Assembly (NCBI RefSeq): GCF_004360225.1
Contig: NZ_SNUA01000009.1
Span: 120,714 to 184,713 of the forward strand
Length of the DNA stretch: 64,000 nt
Direction of reading: 5' to 3'
From: Alcanivorax sp. 24
Lineage (GTDB): Bacteria > Pseudomonadota > Gammaproteobacteria > Pseudomonadales > Alcanivoracaceae
The position numbers and the translations under genes are program-made. This document shows, in pieces, positions 8,606 through 17,949 of this stretch. How positions within the stretch are numbered: position 1 is the stretch's first letter; every line of letters starts with the position of its first letter. The notes beneath the pieces are model-generated. The model did not search any database and was not told where the DNA came from. It saw only the letters and a list, made by a program, of their open reading frames with translations.

Positions 8606-9760
8606 ATGACTTGCCGCAACCGATCCACATCGCACTTACCCACTCATCGCGTGGGCGCTTCCGGCCTGCCCCTGCTGTTTCTCGTCGCCCTGTTCGCCAG
8701 CGCGCTCAGCGGCTGCAGCGGTGATGCCGCCACCACCGAGCACACCATCAGCACCGCTCTGGTGGTCCAGCCGAACAGCACTCATACCGGCCATGACAGC
8801 TTCGCCGGCGAGGTCCGCGCCCGCTACGAGCCTGATCTGGCGTTCCAGGTCGGCGGCAAGGTGATCGAGCGTCTGGTGGAAGTCGGGGACCGGGTGGAGA
8901 AGGGTCAGTCACTGGCCCGCATCGACCCCCGTGACGTGCGCCTGCAACTGGATGCCGCCCGCGCCCGGGTGGCCGCCGCCAAGGCCGACCATGATCTGGC
9001 GCGCAGTGAGCAGAAACGGTATCAGACCCTGCTGGAACGCAAGGTGATCAGCCAGTCGCAGTACGATTCAGTCAGCAGCCAGCTCGAAGCCGCCGCGGCA
9101 CAATTGCGCCAGGCCCGCGCCGATCTGGAAGTAGCCCGCAATCAGGCCGGTTACGCCGAACTGCGTGCGCCCCGGAACGGGGTCATCATGAGCCGTCAGG
9201 TCGAGGTCGGGCAGGTGGTGGCGGCCGGCCAGACCGTGTTCACGCTGGCCGCCGATGGCGACCGCGAGGTGCTGATCCATCTGCCGGAAAACCGCGTCAA
9301 TCAGGTTTCTCTCCAGCAGGACGTGAAGGTGGAGCTGTGGTCGCGACCCGGTGAGCACTATGACGGCCGGGTCCGCGAGATCGCCCCGTCCGCCGACCCG
9401 CAATTGCGCACCTACGCGGCGCGCGTGGCTTTCACCAGCGACGACGTGCCCGCCGATCTGGGGCAAAGCGCCCGGGCCTTCTTCCCTCAGGGCGACACTC
9501 GCATGAGCATCCCGTTGAGCGCACTCACCGCCGAAGCGGACGCCCCTTATGTCTGGAAGGTGAACCCGGCGGACCAGACTCTGGTGAAAGCGCCGGTTCG
9601 CATCGGACCCTACCAGGAAGACCAAGTGCCGGTGCTTGCTGGCCTGGAAACCGATGATTGGATCGTCGCCGCCGGCACCCAGCTGTTTCGCGAAGGCCAG
9701 ACCGTGAAACCGGTGGACCGTCGCAATCGCCAGGTGAACTTTGGCGACGGGGGACACTGA
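8606..9760 (+). CDS. RND efflux periplasmic adaptor (membrane fusion) lipoprotein
   Basis: 384 residues with a lipoprotein signal (hydrophobic GLPLLFLVALFASALSGC, lipobox Cys37). Next come a biotinyl-lipoyl half (about 65-100), a coiled-coil hairpin (about 105-175), the second lipoyl half (ELRAPRNGVI) and beta-barrel and membrane-proximal domains. It would bridge the inner-membrane pump and an outer-membrane channel. The pump gene starts 2 bp after its stop. No outer-membrane factor gene is next to the pair, so a TolC-like protein encoded elsewhere is probably used. Confidence 0.92.
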   Translation: MTCRNRSTSHLPTHRVGASGLPLLFLVALFASALSGCSGDAATTEHTISTALVVQPNSTHTGHDSFAGEVRARYEPDLAFQVGGKVIERLVEVGDRVEKGQSLARIDPRDVRLQLDAARARVAAAKADHDLARSEQKRYQTLLERKVISQSQYDSVSSQLEAAAAQLRQARADLEVARNQAGYAELRAPRNGVIMSRQVEVGQVVAAGQTVFTLAADGDREVLIHLPENRVNQVSLQQDVKVELWSRPGEHYDGRVREIAPSADPQLRTYAARVAFTSDDVPADLGQSARAFFPQGDTRMSIPLSALTAEADAPYVWKVNPADQTLVKAPVRIGPYQEDQVPVLAGLETDDWIVAAGTQLFREGQTVKPVDRRNRQVNFGDGGH

Positions 9761-9762
9761 GG

Positions 9763-12700
9763 ATGCGTTTCAATCTGTCCGAATGGGCGCTGCAAAACCG
9801 CGCCCTGGTGCTCTACGCGATGATCATTCTCGGGGCCCTCGGCGCACTGTCCTACAGCCAGCTAGGACAAAGCGAGGACCCGCCGTTCACCTTCAAGGTC
9901 ATGGTGGTGAATACGCTGTGGCCCGGCGCCAGCGCCGAGGACGTCTCCCGCCAGGTCACCGAGCGCATCGAAAAGAAGCTGATGGAAACCGGGGATTACG
10001 ACCGCATCACGTCCTTTTCCCGCCCCGGACAGTCCCAGGTCATGTTCATGGCGCGGGACGACATGCATTCCGACGACATCCCCGATCTCTGGTATCAGGT
10101 GCGCAAAAAGGTGGGCGATATCCGCCACACCCTGCCCCAGGGGATCCAGGGACCATTCTTCAATGACGAGTTCGGCACCACCTACGGCAACATCTACGCG
10201 CTCACCGGCGACGGCTTCGACTACGCCCTGAAGAAAGACTACGCCGACCGCCTGCAACTGGCCCTGCAGCGGGTCCCGGATGTGGGCAAGGTGGAACTGA
10301 TCGGCCTTCAGGACGAGAAAATCTGGGTGGAGCTGTCCAATACCAAGCTGGCCGCTCTGGGGATTCCGCTTGGCGCGGTACAGCAAGCCCTGCAGCAACA
10401 AAACGCGGTTTCCGACGCCGGCTACTTTGAAACACCCACCGACCGGGTGCGCCTGCGTGCTTCCGGTAATTTCCAAAGCGTGGAGGAGATCCGCCGCTTC
10501 CCGATCCGGTTCGAGGGGCGCACCCTGCGCCTGGAGGACATCGCCCGGGTTTATCGCGGCTTTGACGATCCGCCGGCACCACGCATGCGCTTCATGGGCG
10601 AGGACGCCGTTGGCCTGGCGGTCTCCATGAAGGCCGGCGGCGACATTCTCGCCCTCGGTGAAAACCTGGAAAAAGAATTCACCCACCTGCAGGACACCCT
10701 GCCCGCCGGCCTGTCGCTGCATAAGGTCTCCGACCAGCCGGCGGCGGTGCGCGCCAGTGTCGGCGACTTTGTGCGGGTGCTGGTGGAGGCCCTGGTGATC
10801 GTGCTGCTGGTGAGTTTTTTCTCGCTGGGGCTGCGCACTGGCCTGGTGGTGGCGTTGTCCATTCCCCTGGTCCTGGCGATGACGTTCGCGTCGATGAACT
10901 ACTTCGACATCGGCCTGCACAAGATTTCGCTGGGGGCGCTGGTACTGGCACTGGGATTGATGGTGGACGACGCCATCATCGCGGTGGAGATGATGGCGAT
11001 CAAAATGGAGCAGGGCCTGAGCCGGATCAAGGCGGCCAGTTTCGCCTGGACCAGCACCGCTTTCCCGATGCTCACCGGCACGCTGATCACCGCGGCCGGG
11101 TTTTTGCCGATCGCCACGGCCCAGTCCGGCACCGGTGAATATACCCGCTCCATCTTCCAGGTGGTGACCTTGTCGTTGCTGGTGTCCTGGATCACCGCGG
11201 TGGTGTTCGTGCCTTATCTGGGTGACAAACTGCTGCCGAACCTGGCGCGCCGCGATGATACCGGCGAAGTGCACGATCCCTATCAGAAGCCGTTTTACCG
11301 TCGTTTCCGCGCGCTGGTGAGCTGGTGCGTTTACCACCGCAAAACCGTGATCGTGATGACGGTGGCGATCTTCATTGGCGCGGTGGCGCTGTTCCGTTTC
11401 GTGCCGCAACAGTTCTTCCCGGCTTCCGCGCGGCTGGAACTGATGGTGGACCTGAAGCTGAGCGAAGGCAGCTCACTGGAAGCCAGCCAGGCCCAGGCGG
11501 AGCGGCTGGAGGCGTTGCTGGCGGAAAATGACCAGGTGGAGAACTACGTGGCGTATGTCGGCACCGGCTCTCCCCGCTTCTATCTGCCTCTGGACCAGCA
11601 ACTGCCGGCGGCGAGCTTCGCCCAGTTCGTTGTACTGACCCGCAATATCGAGGAGCGGGAAGAAGTACGCTCCTGGCTGATCGACACACTGGCGGCGGAC
11701 TTCCCCACCGTGCGGTCGCGGGTGTCGCGGCTGGAGAACGGCCCACCGGTGGGCTATCCGATCCAGTTCCGGGTCTCCGGAGAACACATCAGCGAAGTTC
11801 GTGACCTGGCCCGGCAAGTGGCACAGCGGATACGCGAACAACCGCAAGTCAGCAACGTGCATCTGGACTGGGAAGAACCCAGCAAGGTGGTACGCCTGAA
11901 CATCGACCAGGACCGCGCCCGGGCCCTCGGCGTCAATACCGCCGATCTGTCCCAGGCCCTGCAAAGCTCGTTGTCCGGGGTGGCGGTCAGCCAGTACCGG
12001 GAAGACAACGAGTTGATCGATGTGGAAGTCCGTGGTGATGCCCGCGAGCGCGAGGCGCTGGGGCTGTTGCCGAGCCTGGCGGTGCAGAACGAGGACGGCC
12101 GCAGCGTGCCGCTGTCCCAGATCGCCACCCTGGAATACGGCTTCGAGGAAGGCGTCATCTGGCACCGCAATCGACTGCCCACGGTGACCGTCCGCGCGGA
12201 CATTTACGGCGACGAACAACCCGCCACCCTGGTCAACAAGATCCAGCCCACGTTGCAGGACATCCGTGACGCCCTGCCACCGGGCTACTTACTGGAAGTG
12301 GGTGGCACCGTGGAAGAATCCGCCCGCGGCCAGAAATCGGTGAACGCCGGCATGCCACTGTTCGTGCTGGTGGTGTTGACGCTGCTGATGCTGCAACTGC
12401 GCAGCTTCTCGCTGACGGTGATGGTGTTCCTGACCGCGCCTCTGGGACTGATCGGCGTCACTCTGTTCCTGCTGCTCTTCGGCCAACCGTTCGGTTTCGT
12501 CGCCATGCTCGGCACCATTGCTCTGGCCGGCATGATCATGCGCAACTCGGTGATCCTGGTGGACCAGATCGGCCAGGACCTGGCCCAGGGCCGAGGCCAG
12601 TATGAAGCCATTATCGAATCCACGGTGCGACGCTTCCGGCCCATCGCGCTTACCGCGCTCACCGCGGTGCTGGCGATGATTCCATTGTCCCGCAGTGATT

Positions 12701-12819
12701 TCTTCGGCCCGATGGCCGTGGCGATCATGGGCGGCCTGATCGTCGCCACCGCTTTGACCCTGCTGTTTCTGCCCGCGCTGTACGCCGCCTGGTTCCGGGT
12801 TCCTCGTCCGGCCCGCTGA
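9763..12819 (+). CDS. RND multidrug efflux transporter, inner-membrane permease
   Basis: 1018 residues from the ATG at 9763, directly after the adaptor stop; the frame is open further upstream, but that part is adaptor sequence read in the wrong frame. Two repeats, each with six membrane helices and a large periplasmic loop, as in the AcrB superfamily. The proton-relay pair is in helix 4 (LMVDDAIIAVEMM, about residues 402-414). The N-terminal ...GASAEDVSRQVTERIEKK is typical of the pore domain. Likely a drug or solvent efflux pump under the divergent TetR regulator. Confidence 0.95.
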   Translation: MRFNLSEWALQNRALVLYAMIILGALGALSYSQLGQSEDPPFTFKVMVVNTLWPGASAEDVSRQVTERIEKKLMETGDYDRITSFSRPGQSQVMFMARDDMHSDDIPDLWYQVRKKVGDIRHTLPQGIQGPFFNDEFGTTYGNIYALTGDGFDYALKKDYADRLQLALQRVPDVGKVELIGLQDEKIWVELSNTKLAALGIPLGAVQQALQQQNAVSDAGYFETPTDRVRLRASGNFQSVEEIRRFPIRFEGRTLRLEDIARVYRGFDDPPAPRMRFMGEDAVGLAVSMKAGGDILALGENLEKEFTHLQDTLPAGLSLHKVSDQPAAVRASVGDFVRVLVEALVIVLLVSFFSLGLRTGLVVALSIPLVLAMTFASMNYFDIGLHKISLGALVLALGLMVDDAIIAVEMMAIKMEQGLSRIKAASFAWTSTAFPMLTGTLITAAGFLPIATAQSGTGEYTRSIFQVVTLSLLVSWITAVVFVPYLGDKLLPNLARRDDTGEVHDPYQKPFYRRFRALVSWCVYHRKTVIVMTVAIFIGAVALFRFVPQQFFPASARLELMVDLKLSEGSSLEASQAQAERLEALLAENDQVENYVAYVGTGSPRFYLPLDQQLPAASFAQFVVLTRNIEEREEVRSWLIDTLAADFPTVRSRVSRLENGPPVGYPIQFRVSGEHISEVRDLARQVAQRIREQPQVSNVHLDWEEPSKVVRLNIDQDRARALGVNTADLSQALQSSLSGVAVSQYREDNELIDVEVRGDAREREALGLLPSLAVQNEDGRSVPLSQIATLEYGFEEGVIWHRNRLPTVTVRADIYGDEQPATLVNKIQPTLQDIRDALPPGYLLEVGGTVEESARGQKSVNAGMPLFVLVVLTLLMLQLRSFSLTVMVFLTAPLGLIGVTLFLLLFGQPFGFVAMLGTIALAGMIMRNSVILVDQIGQDLAQGRGQYEAIIESTVRRFRPIALTALTAVLAMIPLSRSDFFGPMAVAIMGGLIVATALTLLFLPALYAAWFRVPRPAR

Positions 12820-12843
12820 TCCAGGCATAAGGGTGGTGCATAT

Positions 12844-12867
12844 GGGGGCGAAAGCCCCCCTTTTTTT
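12844..12867 (+). terminator. Intrinsic terminator of the RND operon
   Basis: A GGGGGC/GCCCCC stem with a GAAA tetraloop is followed by seven T residues, 25 bp after the pump stop codon. The next 150 bp, up to the palindromic repeat at 13019, hold no gene that I can recognise. Confidence 0.9.
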
Positions 12868-13018
12868 GGTTCAGGCAATGGGCGTCTCCATCAAGGGCAC
12901 GGGTCTGCATGGAGGCCTTCCGGGATCGCTGTAAATACATCCCTGTAAGCTCCCGGTGTGATGGTTTGCTCGCGGTGGACAGGAACATCCTTTCCCTTTT
13001 CATAAACGGCCGTCGGTT

Positions 13019-13143
13019 ACCTCGAAGCGGAGCCGTGTTACGCCTTTGCGGAACCTGCTTCACGACGTTCCCGCAAAGGCGTAACACGGCTCCGCTGTCC
13101 CTGATGGAGGGTAATCCTGTTTCCCTCTAAACCGCGACGAACC
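13019..13143. repeat. 125-bp palindromic repeat, copy 1
   Basis: A perfect 26-bp inverted repeat (arms 13026-13051 and 13071-13096, containing GTGTTACGCCTTTGCGG) surrounds a 19-base loop. The palindrome sits within a 125-bp unit that recurs, inverted and almost unchanged in its core, at 55651-55775. Unit ends are ACCTCGAAGCGG and CCGCGACGAACC. No coding potential. The palindrome could fold as an RNA hairpin or cruciform. Confidence 0.85.
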
Positions 13144-13151
13144 CTTTTGCT

Positions 13152-14042
13152 TCAACGCGCGAACGTATCGCAGGCGCTGATATCGCCGCTGTCGAATCCG
13201 CGCCGGAACCATTCTACCCGCTGGGCCGAGCTGCCATGGGTGAAGCTGTCCGGCACCACGGCGCGTCCCGCCTGTTCCTGCAAAGTATCGTCACCGATGG
13301 CATTGGCGGCGGCCAGGGCTTCTTCCAGATCCCCTTCCTCCAACAATTGCTTTTGCCCGGCTTCATGTCCCCACACCCCGGCAAAGCAGTCCGCCTGTAA
13401 TTCCTGCCGCACCGACAGAGCATTGGCGTCGGCTTGGGAAAGGCCGGACCGGGCCTGGCGCACCCGCTGGCTGATGCCCAGCAAGGTCTGTACATGATGT
13501 CCCACCTCGTGGGCAATCACATAGGCCTGGGCAAAATCACCGGGCGCGCCATGGCGGCGGCGCAGCTCATTGAAGAAGGTCAGATCCAGGTATAATTGCT
13601 GGTCACCGGGGCAATAAAAAGGGCCCACCGCGGAGCTGGCGGTGCCGCAGGCGGAGCGCACGCCATTGCTGAACAACACCAGGGTCGGTTCACGGTACTG
13701 TTTCCCCATACCGGAGAAGATGCGCCGCCAGGTGTCCTCCGTTTCCGCCAGCACCACGGCGGAAAATTCAGCCAGTTCCTGCTGTTCATCGGACAGAGGC
13801 CGCGATTGCTCCGCCATCGGATTTCCCTGCCCCATCGACAGCACGTCGATTCCCAGCAACCGGGTACCGACATAACCCACCACGCCCACCACAAGCAGCA
13901 CCCGGCCACTCTTGCTGCGCAACAGCCAGGGCACCACCCGCAGCAGCAGTAGCGCCGCGCCCCCACCGCCACTGCCGGCACTCAGCGGCTGGCCCCGGCG
14001 ATCCTCCACATTGCTGCTTTGTCGTCTTCCTCGCCAACGCAT
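13152..14042 (-). CDS. ypfJ: Neutral zinc metallopeptidase, YpfJ family
   Basis: 296 residues starting MRWRGRRQSSNVEDRRG, the conserved start of this family. A single membrane helix (about 44-64) precedes a periplasmic zinc peptidase domain with HEVGHH at 178-183 and the downstream ELQADCFAG motif that supplies the third ligand. The YpfJ family is widespread but poorly characterised. The gene is preceded within 18 bp by a large hairpin (14060-14118). Confidence 0.92.
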   Translation of the reverse strand: MRWRGRRQSSNVEDRRGQPLSAGSGGGGAALLLLRVVPWLLRSKSGRVLLVVGVVGYVGTRLLGIDVLSMGQGNPMAEQSRPLSDEQQELAEFSAVVLAETEDTWRRIFSGMGKQYREPTLVLFSNGVRSACGTASSAVGPFYCPGDQQLYLDLTFFNELRRRHGAPGDFAQAYVIAHEVGHHVQTLLGISQRVRQARSGLSQADANALSVRQELQADCFAGVWGHEAGQKQLLEEGDLEEALAAANAIGDDTLQEQAGRAVVPDSFTHGSSAQRVEWFRRGFDSGDISACDTFAR

Positions 14043-14059
14043 GATGGCACCAGTATCGT

Positions 14060-14118
14060 CTCTGAATAAGTATGACGACGTCTCTCGAAACCAGGGACAT
14101 CGTCATACTTATTCAGAG
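14060..14118. repeat. Long hairpin between the MORN-like lipoprotein gene and ypfJ
   Basis: CTCTGAATAAGTATGACG (14060-14077) is exactly inverted at 14101-14118. Pairing continues inward for eight more positions with two mismatches, leaving a loop of about nine bases. There is no T-run, so it is not a standard terminator. It separates two same-strand genes and ends 17 bp before the ypfJ start codon, so it may affect readthrough or translation of ypfJ. Confidence 0.7.
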
Positions 14119-14139
14119 GCCGCCAAATCGCGCTTCCGC

Positions 14140-15507
14140 TCAATTACGCTGGTAGGGCTTGCCTTCCAGCCACAGGGTATGGCCGTCAAAACGGCACGGC
14201 AACGCCACCTCGCTGATACCGGTGCGGTGCAAAACCTGCCCGCTCTCCACGTGCGTGTAGCTGCCTTCGCCGTACTTCACATCCAGCCGTTCGGGCTGCG
14301 CCTGATACTTGAACTCGGTGTAGAAACGGAACCGGCCGGCACCGGAATACTGTTCAAACTCACCCTTGCCATCGGCCCCCAGTATCAACCGGCTGCGACC
14401 CAGCCCACGGCTGAAATGCCCCTGGGCCAGTTGGCAGCCGGTGGCGGAACCGGTGGAAGGAGTCTGGCGACCGGTCAGGCGCCGTTTCAAATCCACCGCT
14501 GAAGACAGACGCTGGCCGTCCAGATAATGGCACTGACCACTGTCACCGCTACTCCGGCCACAGGGCACGGTGCCGGTAAGAGTCAGCAGATCACTGCCCG
14601 CCGGCAGTTCCAGCCAGGAACCGTCGCGTCGCTTGAGCACTCCCGGCCCTCTCGGCATCAGCAATTCCACCGAACCGTGCCACAGATCGCCGTCGGCTAA
14701 CCGCAGTTCGCCCTGATCCGGTTGCAGCCCCCGGTAAGCCCCGTCAAAACGGCGGCCGTCGGACCATTTGGAAACCGTGCCATCGGGAAACGAGAAACCA
14801 CCGTTCAACGCCTGGTCCACTTTGCGCTCATCCTTGAAGCGCAATTCACCGATGATCTCATTGGCGGCGATACGCGCCTGCGCCATGGTGGCCAGCGTGG
14901 CGCCATTCTGAATGAACTCGAGCCGCCCCGGACCGGCCAGTTCGCCCCGGTATTGAGGCCCATCGAAAATCACCCGCAAACCATCACCGGCGTGCACCGT
15001 AAACGGCTGATAGTTACTGGACAGGTCACGTATCCGGGAAGGCGTGCCGTACAGGCGGCGGTGGGCTTCCTCGCCCACATGAGGCGTCACGGTACTGCGC
15101 AAGAAGCTCAGCTTCACCGATATCAGGGTGTCGCCGCCGGCGGAAACCGGTACCCATTCCTGAAACCGAACCCGTCCCAAATGCAACACCCGCACCTGAT
15201 ACCGGTCCGCCCAGAGGCGAGTGTCCAGACGCTGGCCCGCTTCCATTGGCCTTGAGGTAAACGAAATGAAGCCCTTGTTGTGCTCGGCGGCGGCCACCTC
15301 CACCTGCCAACCGTAGTAGGACCCGGTATGTCCGGGAGATATCTGAAAATGCAGGGTACCGGGCTGATCCCGGCCGGCACCGGCGACCACCCCCGGTTCA
15401 GGCAGCGGCTCCCGCGGCAACAGCTGGCAGCCGCTCAGGGTCAACGACCACAACGCCAGCAGCGCCGTGAGCCAGCCCTCCAGCTTTCCTTGTCCCGACA
15501 CCACCAT
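14140..15507 (-). CDS. Putative lipoprotein with MORN-like repeats
   Basis: 455 residues from the ATG at 15507, chosen because it gives a lipoprotein signal (WLTALLALWSLTLSGC, Cys27) with a GAGG ribosome site upstream; the open frame extends 68 codons further. The N-terminal half resembles a small beta domain (HTGSYYGWQVEV, FISFTSRPMEAGQ). The middle has Gly-rich MORN-like units (KWSDGRRFDGAYRG, LADGDLWHGSVEL). I do not recognise a named family. It is probably membrane-anchored in the periplasm or outer membrane and may bind lipid or peptidoglycan; function unknown. Confidence 0.7.
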   Translation of the reverse strand: MVVSGQGKLEGWLTALLALWSLTLSGCQLLPREPLPEPGVVAGAGRDQPGTLHFQISPGHTGSYYGWQVEVAAAEHNKGFISFTSRPMEAGQRLDTRLWADRYQVRVLHLGRVRFQEWVPVSAGGDTLISVKLSFLRSTVTPHVGEEAHRRLYGTPSRIRDLSSNYQPFTVHAGDGLRVIFDGPQYRGELAGPGRLEFIQNGATLATMAQARIAANEIIGELRFKDERKVDQALNGGFSFPDGTVSKWSDGRRFDGAYRGLQPDQGELRLADGDLWHGSVELLMPRGPGVLKRRDGSWLELPAGSDLLTLTGTVPCGRSSGDSGQCHYLDGQRLSSAVDLKRRLTGRQTPSTGSATGCQLAQGHFSRGLGRSRLILGADGKGEFEQYSGAGRFRFYTEFKYQAQPERLDVKYGEGSYTHVESGQVLHRTGISEVALPCRFDGHTLWLEGKPYQRN

Positions 15508-15665
15508 CAAAATATCCTCAGTCGTCCACGCCGGAAGCCCCGGCGGCGCCGTTCCATCCCTTCCGTTTCCGCGATGGTAACGCAGATCATGCTGCAACAT
15601 AGTGACGGCCATCGCCAGCCCCCCATCAGCCGGGGTAAAGTAGGCCCTCGCCTGGAAGGGATATC

Positions 15666-16433
15666 GTGGAACTAGACCTCTCCATATTGCTGGTATTGGC
15701 GCTCGTGTCACTGCTTGCCGGCTTCATCGACACCCTGGCCGGTGGCGGCGGTCTGCTGACGCTGCCCGCTCTGATGCTGGCCGGTTTGTCGCCGGTGCAG
15801 GCGCTGGCCACCAACAAGCTGCAGGGCACTTTCGGTTCGGGCATGGCGGCGTTCACGTTGTGGCGCCGGCGACGCTTCCGCATTGCCGATGTGCGCGGGG
15901 CCTTCCTCGCTTCCCTGGTCGGCAGTGCCCTCGGCACTATTCTGGTGCAAGTGATGCACACCGACATTCTGGAGCTCCTGGTTCCGGTGGTGTTGGTGGT
16001 TATCGCCCTCTATTTCCTGTTTTCAAAGGGCGCCGGTCAAGTGGAACGGGCGCCCCGGATCAGCGATACCACCTATGAGCGCACTCTGGTTCCTGGCATC
16101 GGCTTTTATGATGGCTTTTTCGGTCCCGGCACCGGCTCCTTCTTCGCCCTGGTGGAAGTGGCCCTGCGTGGCCGCGACCTGATTACCGCCACCGCCCGCG
16201 CCAAGGCGCTCAACTTCGCCAGCAACATCGCCTCGCTCACCCTGTTCATCGCTGGCGGCAAGGTGCTCTGGGCCACCGGCGCGGTGATGGTGGCCGGCCA
16301 GTTGCTGGGCGCGCGCCTCGGCGCTCACGCCGTGATCGGCGGCGGCGCCCGCTTGATCCGGCCTTTGATCGTGGTGGTCTGCATCGCCATGCTGGCTCGC
16401 TACCTGGCCACCACTCTGGGCGGCGGCGCTTGA
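15666..16433 (+). CDS. TSUP family (TauE/SafE, YfcA-like) membrane transporter
   Basis: 255 residues with a GTG start at 15666 and about eight membrane helices in two related halves. The first half has GFIDTLAGGGGLLTLPALMLAG and NKLQGTFGS, the second FYDGFFGPGTGSFF and KALNFASNIASL, which are hallmarks of TauE/SafE proteins. Family members export or import small sulfonates, sulfite or organic anions; the substrate is not deducible here. A strong palindrome follows 20 bp after the stop. Confidence 0.9.
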   Translation: MELDLSILLVLALVSLLAGFIDTLAGGGGLLTLPALMLAGLSPVQALATNKLQGTFGSGMAAFTLWRRRRFRIADVRGAFLASLVGSALGTILVQVMHTDILELLVPVVLVVIALYFLFSKGAGQVERAPRISDTTYERTLVPGIGFYDGFFGPGTGSFFALVEVALRGRDLITATARAKALNFASNIASLTLFIAGGKVLWATGAVMVAGQLLGARLGAHAVIGGGARLIRPLIVVVCIAMLARYLATTLGGGA

Positions 16434-16452
16434 CCCGGGAGGGCGGCGGCCC

Positions 16453-16512
16453 AGGGCCTGTTCACCCTATTTGCATCCAGCAGGCGGGATGCAAATAGGG
16501 TGAACAGGCCCT
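16453..16512. repeat. Perfect 26-bp inverted repeat starting AGGGCCTGTTCACC
   Basis: Arms 16453-16478 and 16487-16512 are exact inverses around the loop AGCAGGCG. No T-run follows. The outer AGGGCCTGTTCACC recurs singly at 31001-31014 and resembles the GAGCCTGTTCAC ends of the nearby mobile elements. It may be a minimal element made of two joined ends, and could also halt transcription from the TSUP gene. Confidence 0.75.
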
Positions 16513-16556
16513 AAACTGACCTCCTGTCATTCCCACCAGTAGGTACGGCCCTCACT

Positions 16557-17939
16557 ATGCGTGACTACCGACGTCCGGACGGCGAAACTCTCTATTGGCC
16601 CGTCGGCCCGTTCAAGCTGCGGCTGCCTTTTATTCACTATCGTTTTGAGTGGCCCGATTATCTGCAAGGGCTGTTGATGTGCGCGGTGGATTTGGCGGCC
16701 ATTCCTCTGATGACCGAACTGCTTGGCATGCCCTTTGAAGCAGCCCTTGCCGTGGTATTGCTCAATGGCATTCTGTATCTGACTCACCACCTGCTGGGCG
16801 ACCCGGTGGTACCGGGTTGGATCACTCCGGCGATCCCGTTGCTGATGGCCTATTGCAGCGGCTTCCCGGAAGGCCCGGAGCGTGTGCACGCGCTGATCGC
16901 TTTCCAGTTGTTACTGGGAGGATTTTGTATTTTCCTGGGACTCACCGGCCTGTCCCGCAAGGTGGTCAATGTGGTGCCGCCAGCCATCAAGGCCGGCATC
17001 ATCATGGGCGCCGGCATCGCCGCGGTCATCACCGTATTCAAGGTCGGCGGCCGTTTCGAGAGTTTCCCCTGGACCATTTCCATCGCCATCGGCATCGCCT
17101 TCTATTTGATCTTTTCCCGTCACTTCAACGCCCTGAAAAACCGCAATGCGTTCTGGGCCACGCTGGGCAAACTGGGCATTTTTCCGATCATCGCTTTGGC
17201 CATCGTGGTGGCGCCGATCTTTGGTGAAGCGCCCTGGCCGACCATAGAATGGGGCTTCACCAAGCCGGATTTCGCCACGCTCTGGAATGAATACACCCTG
17301 TTCGGTCTGGGGCTGCCCTCGGCGGGCATGTTCCTGCAGGCGATCCCGACCATGCTGGCGGCCTATATCGTGCTGTTCGGCGATGTGCTGCAGGGCAAGG
17401 CGCTGCTAACCGAGGCGGACGAGGCCCGCAAGGACGAGAAAATCGACTACGATCCCAACCGGGCGCATATGATTTTTGGCGGCCGCAATGCCACCATGAG
17501 CATCATCGGCCCCGACGTGGCCATGTGCGGCCCGCTGTGGGCAGCCATGCATGTAGTCATTACCGAGCGCTTCAAGGAAGGCCGCAAGGCCATGGACTCC
17601 ATTTTCGGCGGCGCCGGTTCGTTCCGTTGGGGCACCAACACCGGTCTGCTGTTGATGCCCATCGTCAGTCTGGTGGAACCGATCCTTGGCGTGGCGCTGG
17701 CGTTGACCCTGCTGATCCAGGGTTACGTCAGCGTGCGCATCGGCATTCTGGAGGCCCGCAGCCAGCGGGACCTGGGTATCGCCGGCGTCACCGCCGCGGT
17801 CCTTGCCACCCAAGGCGCCACCTGGGCCTTCGCCGTCGGCGTGGCCCTTTGTATTTTGATTTACGGCCGCCAGTTCTTCACTGGTGAGAATGATCAGACC
17901 TTCACGAAGGATCTGGAGCAAAAGGCTCCGGAAGAGTAA
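16557..17939 (+). CDS. NCS2/SLC23-like permease (purine/pyrimidine transporter superfamily)
   Basis: 460 residues with 12-14 predicted membrane segments. Several features suit the UraA/SulP-type fold: VVNVVPPAIKAGIIMGAGIAAV near residue 140, a Gly/Pro-rich GNATMSIIGPDVAMCGPLWAA-like segment in the second half, and repeated VVAPIF and ALALTLLIQGY helices. The acidic loop EADEARKDEKIDYDP is unusual. Substrate unknown. The alcohol dehydrogenase gene starts 10 bp downstream, so the two form an operon and the transported compound may be linked to an alcohol or aldehyde. Confidence 0.65.
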   Translation: MRDYRRPDGETLYWPVGPFKLRLPFIHYRFEWPDYLQGLLMCAVDLAAIPLMTELLGMPFEAALAVVLLNGILYLTHHLLGDPVVPGWITPAIPLLMAYCSGFPEGPERVHALIAFQLLLGGFCIFLGLTGLSRKVVNVVPPAIKAGIIMGAGIAAVITVFKVGGRFESFPWTISIAIGIAFYLIFSRHFNALKNRNAFWATLGKLGIFPIIALAIVVAPIFGEAPWPTIEWGFTKPDFATLWNEYTLFGLGLPSAGMFLQAIPTMLAAYIVLFGDVLQGKALLTEADEARKDEKIDYDPNRAHMIFGGRNATMSIIGPDVAMCGPLWAAMHVVITERFKEGRKAMDSIFGGAGSFRWGTNTGLLLMPIVSLVEPILGVALALTLLIQGYVSVRIGILEARSQRDLGIAGVTAAVLATQGATWAFAVGVALCILIYGRQFFTGENDQTFTKDLEQKAPEE

Positions 17940-17949
17940 GGGGAGAGCG

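Noticed and set aside
9862..11409. Long open frame antisense to the RND pump gene
   Set aside because: It is His/Gln/Arg-rich with no recognisable domain, as expected for the opposite strand of a GC-rich coding region; the pump frame is fully conserved. Similar antisense frames over rdgC/nat (22508-24355), dctM (33007-34110) and the TAXI permease (49442-50911) were rejected for the same reason.
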